NCBI GenBank assembly: GCA_030532905.1
Contig: JAUNKE010000004.1
Span: 1 to 40,923, forward strand
DNA: 40,923 bases
Source of the DNA: Peptostreptococcaceae bacterium
GTDB lineage: Bacteria > Bacillota > Clostridia > Peptostreptococcales > Filifactoraceae
Reading direction: 5' to 3'
The notes beneath the pieces are model-generated. The model searched no databases and was not told the origin of the DNA. It was given only the letters and a program-made list of their open reading frames with translations. The position numbers and the translations under genes are program-made. Of this stretch, positions 1-8,074 are shown in pieces; position 1 is the stretch's first letter, and every line of letters starts with the position of its first letter.

Positions 1-13
1 TTTTCATAATCTT

Positions 14-19
14 ATTATA
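14..19 (-). promoter_or_regulatory. Possible promoter -10 element for a gene left of the window
   Basis: The minus strand reads TGATATAAT, an extended -10 element, pointing out of the left edge. No good -35 box is visible at the usual spacing. A perfect 17-base palindrome at 43-59 lies just upstream and could be an operator. The gene it would serve is outside the window. Confidence 0.4.
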
Positions 20-42
20 TCACATCGTTATGTTTTTTAATA

Positions 43-59
43 GGTATTAGTATAATACC
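43..59. promoter_or_regulatory. Perfect palindrome, possible operator
   Basis: GGTATTA and TAATACC form a perfect dyad around a 3-base centre. It sits about 25-45 bases upstream of the leftward -10 element at 14-19, where a regulator could act. It also contains TATAAT on the plus strand, but no plus-strand gene follows. No binding protein can be named. Confidence 0.35.
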
Positions 60-90
60 AAAATCCAATAAACCATAGAATCATATTTAT

Positions 91-112
91 CCCGTTTCAA
101 TGGAGCAACGGG
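91..112 (-). terminator. Hairpin downstream of the SAF oxidoreductase gene
   Basis: CCCGTT and AACGGG pair across a 10-base loop about 65 bases past the stop codon of the gene ending at 176. The tract after it on the minus strand is A/T-rich but has no real T-run, so it is only a weak candidate terminator. Confidence 0.35.
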
Positions 113-175
113 GGCATTATACCATACAAAGTGAGAAGCAAAGAACGGTTATTCAAATACAAATTGACAATCGCA

Positions 176-1468
176 TTACTTATCACTCCACATTTTATCC
201 TGCTCCATTCGAAGCTGATACACCAGCGATTCTTTATCCGGCTCCACCATATCGTAGGTGATGATTTCGCCTTTTTTCACATCTTTTTTCAACTTGGTTT
301 TGGAATTGACCAAACCGAGCGGAAATGAATTTTCTCTTTTCGCATCATCATAGCTTTGGATGGTTCCGTACACCGTAAATCCGCCGATACCGTCCAAATA
401 TTGTCCTTGCTTGAGGTCGATTTTCGCAACGGTTACGGTTTCGGCATAAGGTCGTCCGAGCGGCACGATGGTCGCATTTTTATCCAGTACCGCCATCGCC
501 ACCGAAAGCGGCGTCTCGAGCGATGTCAAATGATATGGTCGGTAGAGCACATAATTCGGCCCGTCTCCCATGCTCAGATATTGCATCTCGTGATTCACAT
601 CGGGCAAAGGACTGGACACGATGACATACACGCCGGGCGCAACGCCGTTTACATAGTCCACCGTTTGATAGCTGCTCAGAATTCCGCCTTCCGATTTGAG
701 CGAGAATATTGCCGGCAATTCTTTGACACTTGCCGACGGACCATGCGCTCCCGTTATATCGGGCAAAAATCCGGTCGCATTGCACATCGCCGTCATTTCG
801 ACCATGGTCTTGGTTCCGTCTTTGAACGATGCGAGCATCTTCGGACTCATTTGTTTTCGGGTCGCTTCCTCAAGCACCGAATCCGGATTGGCAGAATAGT
901 CAAGTTTGTTGTTCTTTCCTTTGCCGAAAGCCTTTACCTCGAAGCCCAACGCACTCGCAAAATCGTAGAGCTCCATCACCGCGCCGGGTTCATCGCCCGC
1001 CGAGCCGGTGTAAATAACCCCCGCATCATCCGCCTTCTTCTTAAGCAAGGAGCCGATGACAATGTCGGTTTCAACATTGAGCATGATGATATGTTTTCGA
1101 TTTTTTATGGCATCGAGTGCAATTCGCGCGCCGACTTCGGGCACGCCGGTCGCATCGACGACCGCATCAATCGCTTTTGTCTCGCAGGCAATTTCAGCTC
1201 GAGTCGCAATGACATATTGCCCCTTCTCCAGCGCCTGTTCCGCCTGCTCAACGCTATCCGCGATGATATAATTATTTATTTTTGCATTTTCGTACGCTCT
1301 TTTCGCAAGCTCGATGTCCAAATCGACGATGATGGACGGTCGCATCCCTTTCATCAGCACCATTTGGCTGACCAATCCTCTGCCCATCTGTCCCGTTCCG
1401 ACGATGGCGCACAAAATCGGTTTTCCCTGCTCTTCCAGCGCAGCCAATCTTTTATTCAATCCCCACAT
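176..1468 (-). CDS. Homoserine dehydrogenase-like NAD(P) oxidoreductase with C-terminal SAF domain
   Basis: This 430-residue protein has an N-terminal Rossmann fold with the dinucleotide-binding motif VGTGQMG near residues 23-29. A central catalytic region of the homoserine-dehydrogenase-like superfamily follows. The C-terminal part (from about residue 340) resembles the SAF domain of antifreeze/FlgA-like proteins, with PLGRPYAETVTVAKIDLKQGQYL and a KKGEIITYDMV segment. Proteins of this build often sit in sugar or polyol operons, usually with PTS genes. The substrate of this one is unknown. The ATG has GAGG a few bases upstream and lies 8 bases after the stop of the IIA-like gene, so the two are co-transcribed. 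The fold assignment is confident; the reaction is not, and it should not be read as a biosynthetic homoserine dehydrogenase. Confidence 0.75.
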   Translation of the reverse strand: MWGLNKRLAALEEQGKPILCAIVGTGQMGRGLVSQMVLMKGMRPSIIVDLDIELAKRAYENAKINNYIIADSVEQAEQALEKGQYVIATRAEIACETKAIDAVVDATGVPEVGARIALDAIKNRKHIIMLNVETDIVIGSLLKKKADDAGVIYTGSAGDEPGAVMELYDFASALGFEVKAFGKGKNNKLDYSANPDSVLEEATRKQMSPKMLASFKDGTKTMVEMTAMCNATGFLPDITGAHGPSASVKELPAIFSLKSEGGILSSYQTVDYVNGVAPGVYVIVSSPLPDVNHEMQYLSMGDGPNYVLYRPYHLTSLETPLSVAMAVLDKNATIVPLGRPYAETVTVAKIDLKQGQYLDGIGGFTVYGTIQSYDDAKRENSFPLGLVNSKTKLKKDVKKGEIITYDMVEPDKESLVYQLRMEQDKMWSDK

Positions 1469-1476
1469 GGCAACCT

Positions 1477-1839
1477 CTATCGCTCGGAGCGAACAATTAC
1501 AAATTGGTCGCCTGCTTTCACATGCGGAATCGTGCCGCGAAGCTGAATTTCTCCCGGCAAGGTCGCAACGCTCATTCCGTCAAAACGCAGCGTACAATGC
1601 CCCATACTTTTGAAGGTGGTATTCGCTTCATCACCCACCGCCGTCACTTCAAATGAGTTTTCGCCGATGACGATTCGATCGCCGACCGCGATATCCTCTT
1701 CCAATTCGCTCGGCCAAAGCAGTACCGCAATTTCCGCAAGCTGAATCGGTGCATTGTCATTAAAAAGTACCATCATATTTTCCTGCCAAAGTTCCGGCGC
1801 CATTTCGCCGCAACCCGTTATCGTCGATTGATATATCAT
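1477..1839 (-). CDS. Glucitol/sorbitol PTS IIA-like protein lacking the usual phospho-histidine
   Basis: This 120-residue protein matches the length and fold pattern of the GutA/SrlB family (PTS glucitol-specific IIA). The segments VTAVGDEAN and GHCTLRFDG are close to the family pattern. In classical members the phosphorylated histidine lies in a motif like HSHGEL just before the central strand. Here the aligned stretch reads LLWPSEL, with no histidine; the only histidines are in GHCTLRFDG and TIPHVKAG. No IIB, IIC or GutM gene is in the visible neighbourhood. It precedes the SAF oxidoreductase in one operon. I infer either a non-phosphorylated accessory role or a degenerate PTS protein. The ATG has GGAGGG five bases upstream. 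The His comparison relies on my recollection of the family. Confidence 0.7.
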   Translation of the reverse strand: MIYQSTITGCGEMAPELWQENMMVLFNDNAPIQLAEIAVLLWPSELEEDIAVGDRIVIGENSFEVTAVGDEANTTFKSMGHCTLRFDGMSVATLPGEIQLRGTIPHVKAGDQFVIVRSER

Positions 1840-1901
1840 GTTCCCTCCATTTTGCGATGTATGTCAAGCAGAGATTTCGTCCAATCGGGCATATTACTCA
1901 T
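1836..1901 (-). CDS. Possible 21-residue peptide ahead of the IIA-like gene
   Basis: An ATG at 1899-1901 opens a 21-codon frame beginning MSNMPDWTKSLLDIHRK. Its TGA stop overlaps the ATG of the IIA-like gene as ATGA, the arrangement of translationally coupled genes. The composition looks protein-like (DWTKSLLDIHRK). However, no clear ribosome site precedes it, and the IIA-like gene has its own GGAGGG. It could be a real small protein, a coupling leader, or the 3' remnant of a lost upstream gene. Confidence 0.3.
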   Translation of the reverse strand: MSNMPDWTKSLLDIHRKMEGT

Positions 1902-1960
1902 GCTTTTGATTTTATTCTTTTATATCATAGCAAATAAATTTGATTATGCCAACTGAAATT

Positions 1961-2034
1961 CAAGATAAAACGCCGAGTCGCCGGAAGAAATCAATTTGAA
2001 ATCAACCGACAAATCGGCGTTTTGAACTATCTTG
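1961..2034. repeat. Long imperfect inverted repeat in the gap between cutC and the IIA-like gene
   Basis: CAAGAT-AAAACGCCGA (1961-1976) pairs with TCGGCGTTTT (2014-2023) and ATCTTG (2029-2034), with a 5-base bulge. The 37-base interior has further partial pairing (GTCG with CGAC). The rest of the 306-base gap from 1902 to 2207 shows no gene, only a small hairpin (CAACGA/TCGTTG, about 2178-2193) at the end of cutC. The repeat may act as a distant terminator for the cutC operon or be a small mobile repeat. A -10-like TGATATAAA for the IIA-like operon lies near 1918-1930. Confidence 0.5.
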
Positions 2035-2207
2035 GATTAAGCTTTTTAGAAAAACCGATACGGAAGCGTGAAAATCATCGACCAACTCCCGAAATTTATC
2101 TCGTCATGAGTTTTTTACGGATTGCACAATCGTCGCATCGGATTCTACCGGACAATAGATTTCAACCATTCAACCATCAACGACTTATTCGTTGAGCAAA
2201 TCGCAAG

Positions 2208-2936
2208 CTATTCGAAGATTTTGCGCACCGCTCGGATTTTTTGCGTTGCCGTTTCTTCTATTATATATTCATCCCTCGCGTCGCTCTTCCCCATCTGAAC
2301 CGACGGGTTGCGGTACAGCATTTTGCTCGGAATTTGAGTTTTGCCTGATAAATGAATTTCCCGGATGCCGATTGCTTCAAACAGCTTTGCATTCTCCGCG
2401 CTTATTCCGGAGCCCGCCATAATCGTAACGGGCGATTGTTTTTGCACAAGTTTTTTCAGATTGTCGATGCCGTCCGTCGCCAAATTCATCCCGCCGGAAG
2501 TCAGCACGCGCGTAATGCCGAGAGAAGATAAATCGTCAAGCGCCTCGCTGAGATTTTTTGTCATGTCAAAGGCGCGATGAAAAACGACCTCCATCCCTTT
2601 TGCCGCTTCCATTACCTGTTGCATCCGCTTCTTGTCCACTCGTCCGTCGGCACTCAGCATGCCCGTCACGATGCCAACAACCTGAAGCTTCTTCATTCGC
2701 CGGATATCCTCCATCATAACTTCAAATTCGTATTCGTCATAGCAAAAATCGCCGCCGCGCGTTCGTATCATCACGACAATCGGTTTGTCAATCGCTCGCA
2801 TCGTTTGGACGACCAATCCCTCGGACGGCGTCATTCCGCCAATCGCCAAATCCTGACAAAGCTCAATTCTGTCTGCTCCGCCCGCCACCGCATTGACGGC
2901 GGATTGTACTCTATCCACGCATACTTCGATTAACAT
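2208..2936 (-). CDS. cutC: CutC family TIM-barrel protein
   Basis: The 242-residue protein carries the CutC family hallmarks in order: an N-terminal LIEVCVD strand, GADRIELCQDL, MIRTRGGDFCY, VVFHRAFD, RVLTSGG and IMAGSGIS. The length is typical. CutC was named for copper homeostasis, but that role is disputed and its enzymatic activity is not established, so a function should not be read from the name. The start has AAGGAGG seven bases upstream. It begins 12 bases after the stop of the importer ATPase gene at 2949, making it the last gene of the riboswitch-controlled importer operon. That placement suggests a role related to the imported ligand or metal, which is inference. Confidence 0.88.
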   Translation of the reverse strand: MLIEVCVDRVQSAVNAVAGGADRIELCQDLAIGGMTPSEGLVVQTMRAIDKPIVVMIRTRGGDFCYDEYEFEVMMEDIRRMKKLQVVGIVTGMLSADGRVDKKRMQQVMEAAKGMEVVFHRAFDMTKNLSEALDDLSSLGITRVLTSGGMNLATDGIDNLKKLVQKQSPVTIMAGSGISAENAKLFEAIGIREIHLSGKTQIPSKMLYRNPSVQMGKSDARDEYIIEETATQKIRAVRKIFE

Positions 2937-2948
2937 GTTTCCTCCTTG

Positions 2949-3716
2949 TTAAAAGCGCTCTTCATACGACAGATGATTTGCCGCATCGCCCATCAATTTT
3001 TTGGTAATCGGACTCGTGATGACCAGATTGTTCATATCCGCAAGCTCTTCGACCACTTTTCCGCTGTCCATTACAATCATTTTATCACAAATATAGTAAC
3101 AAGCGCCAAAATCGTGAGCGATAAACAGATAGGTCAGCTTGAATTTCGCTTTCAAATCCCCAAGCAGTTGGAGCATTTGCCTCTGCACCAGAGGGTCGAG
3201 ACCACTCAAAGATTCATCGAGAATCAGCACCTCCGGCTCAAGCATCAGCGCTCGCCCGATGCACACTCTTTGGAGCTGCCCGCCGCTGAGCTGTCTTGCA
3301 GGCTGTGAAAGCTGAATCTTCTCCAAGCCGACCCGAGCGAGCATTTCCTTCGCACGAGCGATTTTTTCATCTTTGGACAAATTGAATCCGCAAATATTCA
3401 GCGGCTCCACCAGCACATCATATACGGAGAAATTCGGATTGACCGCACCGAGCGCATTTTGAAACACGAGCTGGATATTTTGTTTTCGATTTTTGATCTG
3501 CATTCTGTTCATCTGATGATAGGCGACATCGTTGAAGAAAATATCGCCGTCGTCATATTTTTCCAATCCGGCTATCAATCTCGCCATCGTACTTTTTCCC
3601 GAGCCGCTTTCACCCATCAGCGCCAAGCAGCTCCCTTCTTCCAGCCCAAAACTGATTTTATCCAGCACGAGATTTTTGCCGTAGCGTTTGGATACATTCT
3701 TCGCCGTCAGTTTCAT
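2949..3716 (-). CDS. Nickel/peptide-type ABC importer ATP-binding subunit (second ATPase)
   Basis: This 255-residue ATPase has Walker A GESGSGKST, signature LSGGQLQRVCIG and a Walker B region VLILDESLSGLD, followed by the H-loop histidine in FIAHDFG. It is shorter than typical OppF/DppF and resembles NikE. I chose the ATG at 3716, giving MKLTAK. It has GGGAAGG at proper spacing, and its ATG overlaps the stop of the preceding gene as ATGA. An in-frame start 15 bases upstream would place the ribosome site inside the gene. It powers transport together with the ATPase at 3713-4498. Confidence 0.88.
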   Translation of the reverse strand: MKLTAKNVSKRYGKNLVLDKISFGLEEGSCLALMGESGSGKSTMARLIAGLEKYDDGDIFFNDVAYHQMNRMQIKNRKQNIQLVFQNALGAVNPNFSVYDVLVEPLNICGFNLSKDEKIARAKEMLARVGLEKIQLSQPARQLSGGQLQRVCIGRALMLEPEVLILDESLSGLDPLVQRQMLQLLGDLKAKFKLTYLFIAHDFGACYYICDKMIVMDSGKVVEELADMNNLVITSPITKKLMGDAANHLSYEERF

Positions 3717-4498
3717 TTTGCACCTTCCCATCTCGAATATTTTTTCGGCAAAAGCAATTCCTTGCCGTAATCGGTTTGCGGATTTTCCAAAATGGATTCG
3801 GCAGCGCCCCGCTCGACAATATTTCCGTCCTTCAAAATAATCACATCGTCCGCCAACTGCTTGACCAATTCATAATCATGCGTAATGACAATCAAGCTCG
3901 TGCCTTCGCCCTGACATTTTTTGAGCGTGTCGATAATCGTCTGCGTATTGTATTCGTCGAGCGCCGAGGTCGGCTCGTCCGCAATAATCAGCACCGGCGA
4001 TAATTCCATCATCATCGCGAACATAATTCGTTGCAACATACCGCCGCTGAGCTGAAAAGGATATTTCTTTGCGATAATCTCCGGATTTTTCAGATTGAAA
4101 TTTGAAAGCGCATGAACCAATTTCTTCATGCTCTGCTCCCGATTGAGTGACAATCTGCTGTTGAACAATTCGTATGCGTGCGACTCGATGCTTTGATTCG
4201 GATTAAAAAGCGCCATCGGATTCTGCGCGATGTAAGCGATGCTGATTCCGCGATATCGGCTCCACATCTTATTGCTCATCGTGAGCAAATTGTTTTCGTC
4301 AAACATAATTTCGCCGGTAATTTCAGAAACATCTTCCGGTCTTTGTCCAATCAACAGGCGAGAGAGCATGGTTTTTCCCGAGCCGCTTTCGCCGATGATG
4401 ACCAAGGTCTTGCCGATGGCGAGCTCGAAAGAAATTTCGTTGAGATAAATTCTTTCGCCGATGCGCACCATCAAATCTTTCACTTCTAATTTTCCCAT
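3713..4498 (-). CDS. Nickel/peptide-type ABC importer ATP-binding subunit (first ATPase)
   Basis: This 261-residue protein has Walker A GESGSGKT, a Q-loop in YIAQNPMALFNPNQS, signature LSGGMLQRIMFAM and Walker B LIIADEPTSALD. The H-loop is VITHDYE. It is of NikD/DppD type. It overlaps the permease gene upstream by 13 bases and the second ATPase gene by 4 bases, so all are translated from one message. The two ATPases probably form the heterodimeric motor of the importer. Confidence 0.88.
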   Translation of the reverse strand: MGKLEVKDLMVRIGERIYLNEISFELAIGKTLVIIGESGSGKTMLSRLLIGQRPEDVSEITGEIMFDENNLLTMSNKMWSRYRGISIAYIAQNPMALFNPNQSIESHAYELFNSRLSLNREQSMKKLVHALSNFNLKNPEIIAKKYPFQLSGGMLQRIMFAMMMELSPVLIIADEPTSALDEYNTQTIIDTLKKCQGEGTSLIVITHDYELVKQLADDVIILKDGNIVERGAAESILENPQTDYGKELLLPKKYSRWEGAK

Positions 4499-5298
4499 AG
4501 CTTTTTCAATCCTTTTTTATCAAAATTCTCACCGAGCAAATTAAAGGTCAGCACCGTCACAAAAATCGCCAAACCGGGATACATCACCAAGCCGGGAATT
4601 GTACGATAGTACGATTTTGCGTCGTTGAGCATCATGCCCCATTCGGAAATATTGGGTTGAACGCCGATTCCCAAAAACGAGAATCCCGATATCATCAGAA
4701 TAATGCTTCCGATATTCATTAACGCGATGATAAGAATCGGCTTGAACACGAAAGGCAGGATATGTTTTCGAATGATGTAAAACGGAGAAGCGCCCATCGA
4801 CTGCGCCACCTGAACATATTCATTGTTCTTGACGGTCAGCACCATGTTGCGCAAGATGCGGGCATAGTAAACCCATTCCACCATCGTCACCGCGATGACG
4901 ATATTATCGATGCCCTGCCCGAGAATGCCGGCAAATGCCATCGACAGCAAAAAACTCGGAAAAGCCATGACGATGCCGGAGAACCAGCTGAACACTTTTT
5001 CGACGCGTCCGCCGAACCAACCGACATACAGACCGATTGGAAAGCTGATGAGCAGCGTGAGAATCGTAATCGCCATCGAGATGGACAAAGAAAGTCTGGT
5101 GCCGTAGAGCAATCGGGAAAGTACATCCCGTCCCAAATGGTCGGTTCCCAGCGGATGAAGCTCGCTCGGCAATTTCAATTTATTGGACAAGTCGATATAT
5201 TGCGGGTCGTAAGGGGCAATCATCGGTGCGAAAATCGCAATCAAAATCAGAATAATCTCCAAGACCAATGCGACATAGAACAATTTATTCTTCTTCAC
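4486..5298 (-). CDS. Nickel/peptide-type ABC importer permease, DppC/NikC type
   Basis: This 270-residue integral membrane protein has one N-terminal helix (residues 6-28) and a domain of about five helices. After the first helix it has the family pattern PLGTDHLGRDVLSRLLYGTR, diagnostic of DppC/OppC/NikC permeases. The EAA-like loop that contacts the ATPase is VAQSMGASPFYIIRKHILP. The C-terminal region contains SGFSFLGIGVQPNISEWGMML. It overlaps both neighbours by about 13 bases. It partners the permease encoded at 5285-6250. Confidence 0.88.
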   Translation of the reverse strand: MKKNKLFYVALVLEIILILIAIFAPMIAPYDPQYIDLSNKLKLPSELHPLGTDHLGRDVLSRLLYGTRLSLSISMAITILTLLISFPIGLYVGWFGGRVEKVFSWFSGIVMAFPSFLLSMAFAGILGQGIDNIVIAVTMVEWVYYARILRNMVLTVKNNEYVQVAQSMGASPFYIIRKHILPFVFKPILIIALMNIGSIILMISGFSFLGIGVQPNISEWGMMLNDAKSYYRTIPGLVMYPGLAIFVTVLTFNLLGENFDKKGLKKLWEN

Positions 5299-6250
5299 GA
5301 TACACCTCCTGCGTTCTCATTCTCGTGTGCGGATCCAAAAACCGAACGAGCGATTGCGTCAGACCGTTCACGGTAATCGCCAAAATACCGAACATCAAAA
5401 GCGATGCCTGAATGATTGGAACATCCCCGCCTTTGACCGCCGCAACAAACATCTTGCCGACGCCCGGCCATGCAAACACCTCTTCAATCAACACCGAGCC
5501 GGTGATGAGATACAAGATATTCGAGCTGAGCACCGTAATAATCGGAATCGCCGCATTTTTGAGCAGATGATTGCCGATGACGAATTTCTTGTTCACCCCA
5601 CGCAATATCGCATTGCGCACATGGGGCGAGCTCATCTGCTCCATCATACTCTTTCGAATCAGCAGACTCGTTTGCCCCACCAAAGGAGTGATCAGCGTCA
5701 GACTCGGCAGGATATAATTTACGAAGGTTCCCCTGCCGGATGGCGGAAGGAATTTGTTCATCACCGCAAAATAAATAATCAGCATATAGCCGAGCCAAAA
5801 AGTCGGAACCGATACGCAGGCGAAACAAAAGCTCTGCACCAGATAATCCCACAATTTGTCATGTAAGAGCGCGCTCGTGATTCCGAGAAAAAGAGATATC
5901 AGCAAAAGTGCGCCGAAAGATACCGCGCCCAACTGCAGAGTCGGCACGACCGCTTTGGCAATCACCTCTTTGACGGGCGTCTTTTTCAAATAGGATTTTC
6001 CGAGATTTCCTTTCATCACACCGAGCAACCAATCCGAATATTGTTTTACAATCGGCTTATCCAATCCCAATTCCAGCCGCGCCTTTGCCAAAGTTTCATC
6101 CGTAATCGCGACATGCGACGCGCGAAGGTAATTCGCCGCCGGGTCGCCGGGTGATAATTTGACCAACAAAAAGGTCAGTATCGATATCATAAATAAAGTG
6201 AGAAAAAACAGCGCTATTTTTTTCCCCCATTCCATCAATGATTGATTCAT
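5285..6250 (-). CDS. Nickel/peptide-type ABC importer permease, DppB/NikB type
   Basis: This 321-residue membrane protein has an N-terminal helix (about residues 11-31) followed by SPGDPAANYLRAS. That stretch is typical of NikB-like permeases and somewhat closer to metal than oligopeptide members. The later pattern IEEVFAWPGVGKM is the standard DppB/NikB signature. It is preceded by GAGAGGA. A 75-base gap with a hairpin separates it from the binding-protein gene. With the DppC-type partner it should form the membrane channel. Confidence 0.88.
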   Translation of the reverse strand: MNQSLMEWGKKIALFFLTLFMISILTFLLVKLSPGDPAANYLRASHVAITDETLAKARLELGLDKPIVKQYSDWLLGVMKGNLGKSYLKKTPVKEVIAKAVVPTLQLGAVSFGALLLISLFLGITSALLHDKLWDYLVQSFCFACVSVPTFWLGYMLIIYFAVMNKFLPPSGRGTFVNYILPSLTLITPLVGQTSLLIRKSMMEQMSSPHVRNAILRGVNKKFVIGNHLLKNAAIPIITVLSSNILYLITGSVLIEEVFAWPGVGKMFVAAVKGGDVPIIQASLLMFGILAITVNGLTQSLVRFLDPHTRMRTQEVYREEE

Positions 6251-6283
6251 TTCAAAAATCCTCTCTATGAGTCGAACAGTAAA

Positions 6284-6316
6284 ACACCGGACTCCAAACT
6301 CGTTGAAATCCGGTGT
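6284..6316 (-). other. Hairpin between the binding-protein gene and the permease genes
   Basis: On the minus strand ACACCGGA and TCCGGTGT pair across a 17-base loop, followed by GTTTTAC. It lies directly after the stop of the binding-protein gene. Such hairpins commonly stabilise or partly terminate the message so that the binding protein exceeds the permeases. The short T-run makes partial termination possible; this role is inferred. Confidence 0.55.
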
Positions 6317-6325
6317 GCATCAAAA

Positions 6326-7969
6326 TTATTTTACCTTTACAGTTTCCCATACCGGCAGACGATTCTCTTCCGGCATAAATTTTACACCTTCCAATTCGCC
6401 TGTACGATATACTGAAACGATTGCCTGATACGAGATCGGAATATATACCGCCTGCTCATGCAATGTCGTAAGCACATATTCGTACATCTCTTTGAGTTTC
6501 GCCTCATCGGACTCCACAAGCAATGCTTTAATCGTCTTGTCCAATTCATCCTTCATCGGCAATCCTTTTTGAGCTTTGTAATCCGGCCCGCCGTTGTCCG
6601 ACGCTTCCGTCATCGAGGTCAAAAACGCATGCGGATCCCACGGCGCTCCCCAAGAGAAGTTCATCATGACATCATAATCTCCTTTGGATGCATTCTCCCA
6701 ATACGCTTTTTCTTCCATCGCTTTGAGCTCCACCTGCACGCCGATTTTTTGCCATTCGCCCTGCACATACTCGCCGACGCTCTTGTCCGTTATTTTGGAT
6801 GCGATATAAGGGAAACTCAAAGTCAGCTTTTCACCGTTTTTCTCACGAATTCCGTCGCTGCCCTTTGTCCAACCCGCTTCATCCAGCATCTTTTCCGCCT
6901 GTGCCAAATCATAAGCATATTTTTCAAGCTTCACATCGGTGTTCGGAACATTCGGTGCAAAAATCGTATCCGCCGCTTTCTCAATGCCGCCGAAAATATT
7001 TTGCGCCACGCTCTCTTTATCCACCGCATGGCTGAGCGCTTGACGAACTTTCAAGTCCCCCAATTTCTTACTCTGAGTGTTCAACATCACCATACGAGTG
7101 GACATCGGCTCGGAACTTGCCGTCGTATAAGTCGAATCCGCTTGATACGCATTGAATCGATCCAAACTGATTAACCCGTTTCCGTAAATCAAATCGATAT
7201 TTCCGGATTCAAATTCCAATGCCAAAGTTTCGCTGTCCGGCAACACTTTGATAACCACTTCCTTAGCCGCCGGCTTCTCTCCCCAGTAATGCTCATTCGG
7301 TACGAATACCGCATACTCATCCTGCTTATGCTCTTTGAGCATCCAAGCGCCTGTTCCGATCGGTGCTTTAATTTCCTTGCCCGTATTATTGTCGTCCGGG
7401 AAACCCGCATCCGCCAAGAAACGAATCGGACGAATCATCGCCAAATCGTACAAAGTTGCGGAATACGCATTGCTCAACTTGATTTCAAAAGTCATATCGT
7501 CAACAGCCTTCCATGACTCCAAATAGTTGGTGAACGCAAACCAAGAGTGATTTCCTTTATTTTCTTCCGCAAAAATCGTGTCGAAATTCTTCACCGCATT
7601 CGCCGCATTAAAAGGAGTTCCATCCGAAAACTTAACGCCCTCACGCAATTTGAAAGTGTAAGTTTTTCCATCCGGTGAAATCTCCCAAGACTCCGCGAGC
7701 TTCGGCTCAATCACTCCGTTTTCTCCATAAGCCACCAATCCGTCATACACCATGTCCTGTGTAATGAACTGGCTCGGCAAATACATGTGCGGATTGAGCG
7801 TTCCCACTGAATCCTCGTTGAATCCGAGCGTCAATTTGCCCGATGCCGTCTGCTCGGCAGTGTTCTCTTTGTTGTCTTTGTTTTCATTTTGCGTTGCAGT
7901 TGGTGACTGGCAAGCTACCAGCAATCCCGCCAACAAAACAATCGCAAATTTTTTCAGCATTCTTTTCAT
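6326..7969 (-). CDS. Lipoprotein solute-binding protein of a nickel/peptide-type ABC importer
   Basis: This 547-residue protein is an extracytoplasmic family 5 (SBP_bac_5) binding protein. It begins with a lipoprotein signal, positively charged MKRMLKK then a hydrophobic core ending LLVAC, so Cys20 should carry the lipid anchor. A short Thr/Gln/Asn-rich linker follows. The mature part shows family features such as GTLNPHMYLPSQ, a LAESWEISPDGKTYTFKLREGVKFSDGTPF segment and VRQALSHAVDKE. Annotation as a nickel-binding protein is common for such sequences, but a cobalamin riboswitch in its leader points to cobalt or a corrinoid-related ligand. I cannot name the ligand from sequence. The ATG has GGGAG at good spacing. 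It is the first gene of an operon ending in cutC. Confidence 0.88.
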   Translation of the reverse strand: MKRMLKKFAIVLLAGLLVACQSPTATQNENKDNKENTAEQTASGKLTLGFNEDSVGTLNPHMYLPSQFITQDMVYDGLVAYGENGVIEPKLAESWEISPDGKTYTFKLREGVKFSDGTPFNAANAVKNFDTIFAEENKGNHSWFAFTNYLESWKAVDDMTFEIKLSNAYSATLYDLAMIRPIRFLADAGFPDDNNTGKEIKAPIGTGAWMLKEHKQDEYAVFVPNEHYWGEKPAAKEVVIKVLPDSETLALEFESGNIDLIYGNGLISLDRFNAYQADSTYTTASSEPMSTRMVMLNTQSKKLGDLKVRQALSHAVDKESVAQNIFGGIEKAADTIFAPNVPNTDVKLEKYAYDLAQAEKMLDEAGWTKGSDGIREKNGEKLTLSFPYIASKITDKSVGEYVQGEWQKIGVQVELKAMEEKAYWENASKGDYDVMMNFSWGAPWDPHAFLTSMTEASDNGGPDYKAQKGLPMKDELDKTIKALLVESDEAKLKEMYEYVLTTLHEQAVYIPISYQAIVSVYRTGELEGVKFMPEENRLPVWETVKVK

Positions 7970-8002
7970 TTATTCTCCCTTCTGTATGCCTGCTAAAAGC
8001 AT

Positions 8003-8030
8003 AAAAAAACTCGCATGATGAATAAGCGAG
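8003..8030 (-). terminator. Riboswitch expression-platform terminator
   Basis: On the minus strand CTCGC pairs with GCGAG over an 11-base loop, and seven T follow immediately. It lies between the cobalamin aptamer and the binding-protein start codon, about 34 bases before the ATG. The loop contains TTCATC, which can pair with GATGAA at 8040-8045. That GATGAA can alternatively pair with another TTCATC at 8066-8071. This gives a plausible terminator/antiterminator switch. Confidence 0.65.
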
Positions 8031-8074
8031 CAATCATACTTCATCCGCTATCTCTCGTAGTCGTTGATGAATCG

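Noticed and set aside
356-1546. Long open frame of about 396 codons on the plus strand opposite the SAF oxidoreductase gene
   Set aside because: Its translation is rich in Arg, His and Ile with no recognisable domain. The opposite strand has a clear Rossmann motif and a ribosome site, so it is a shadow.
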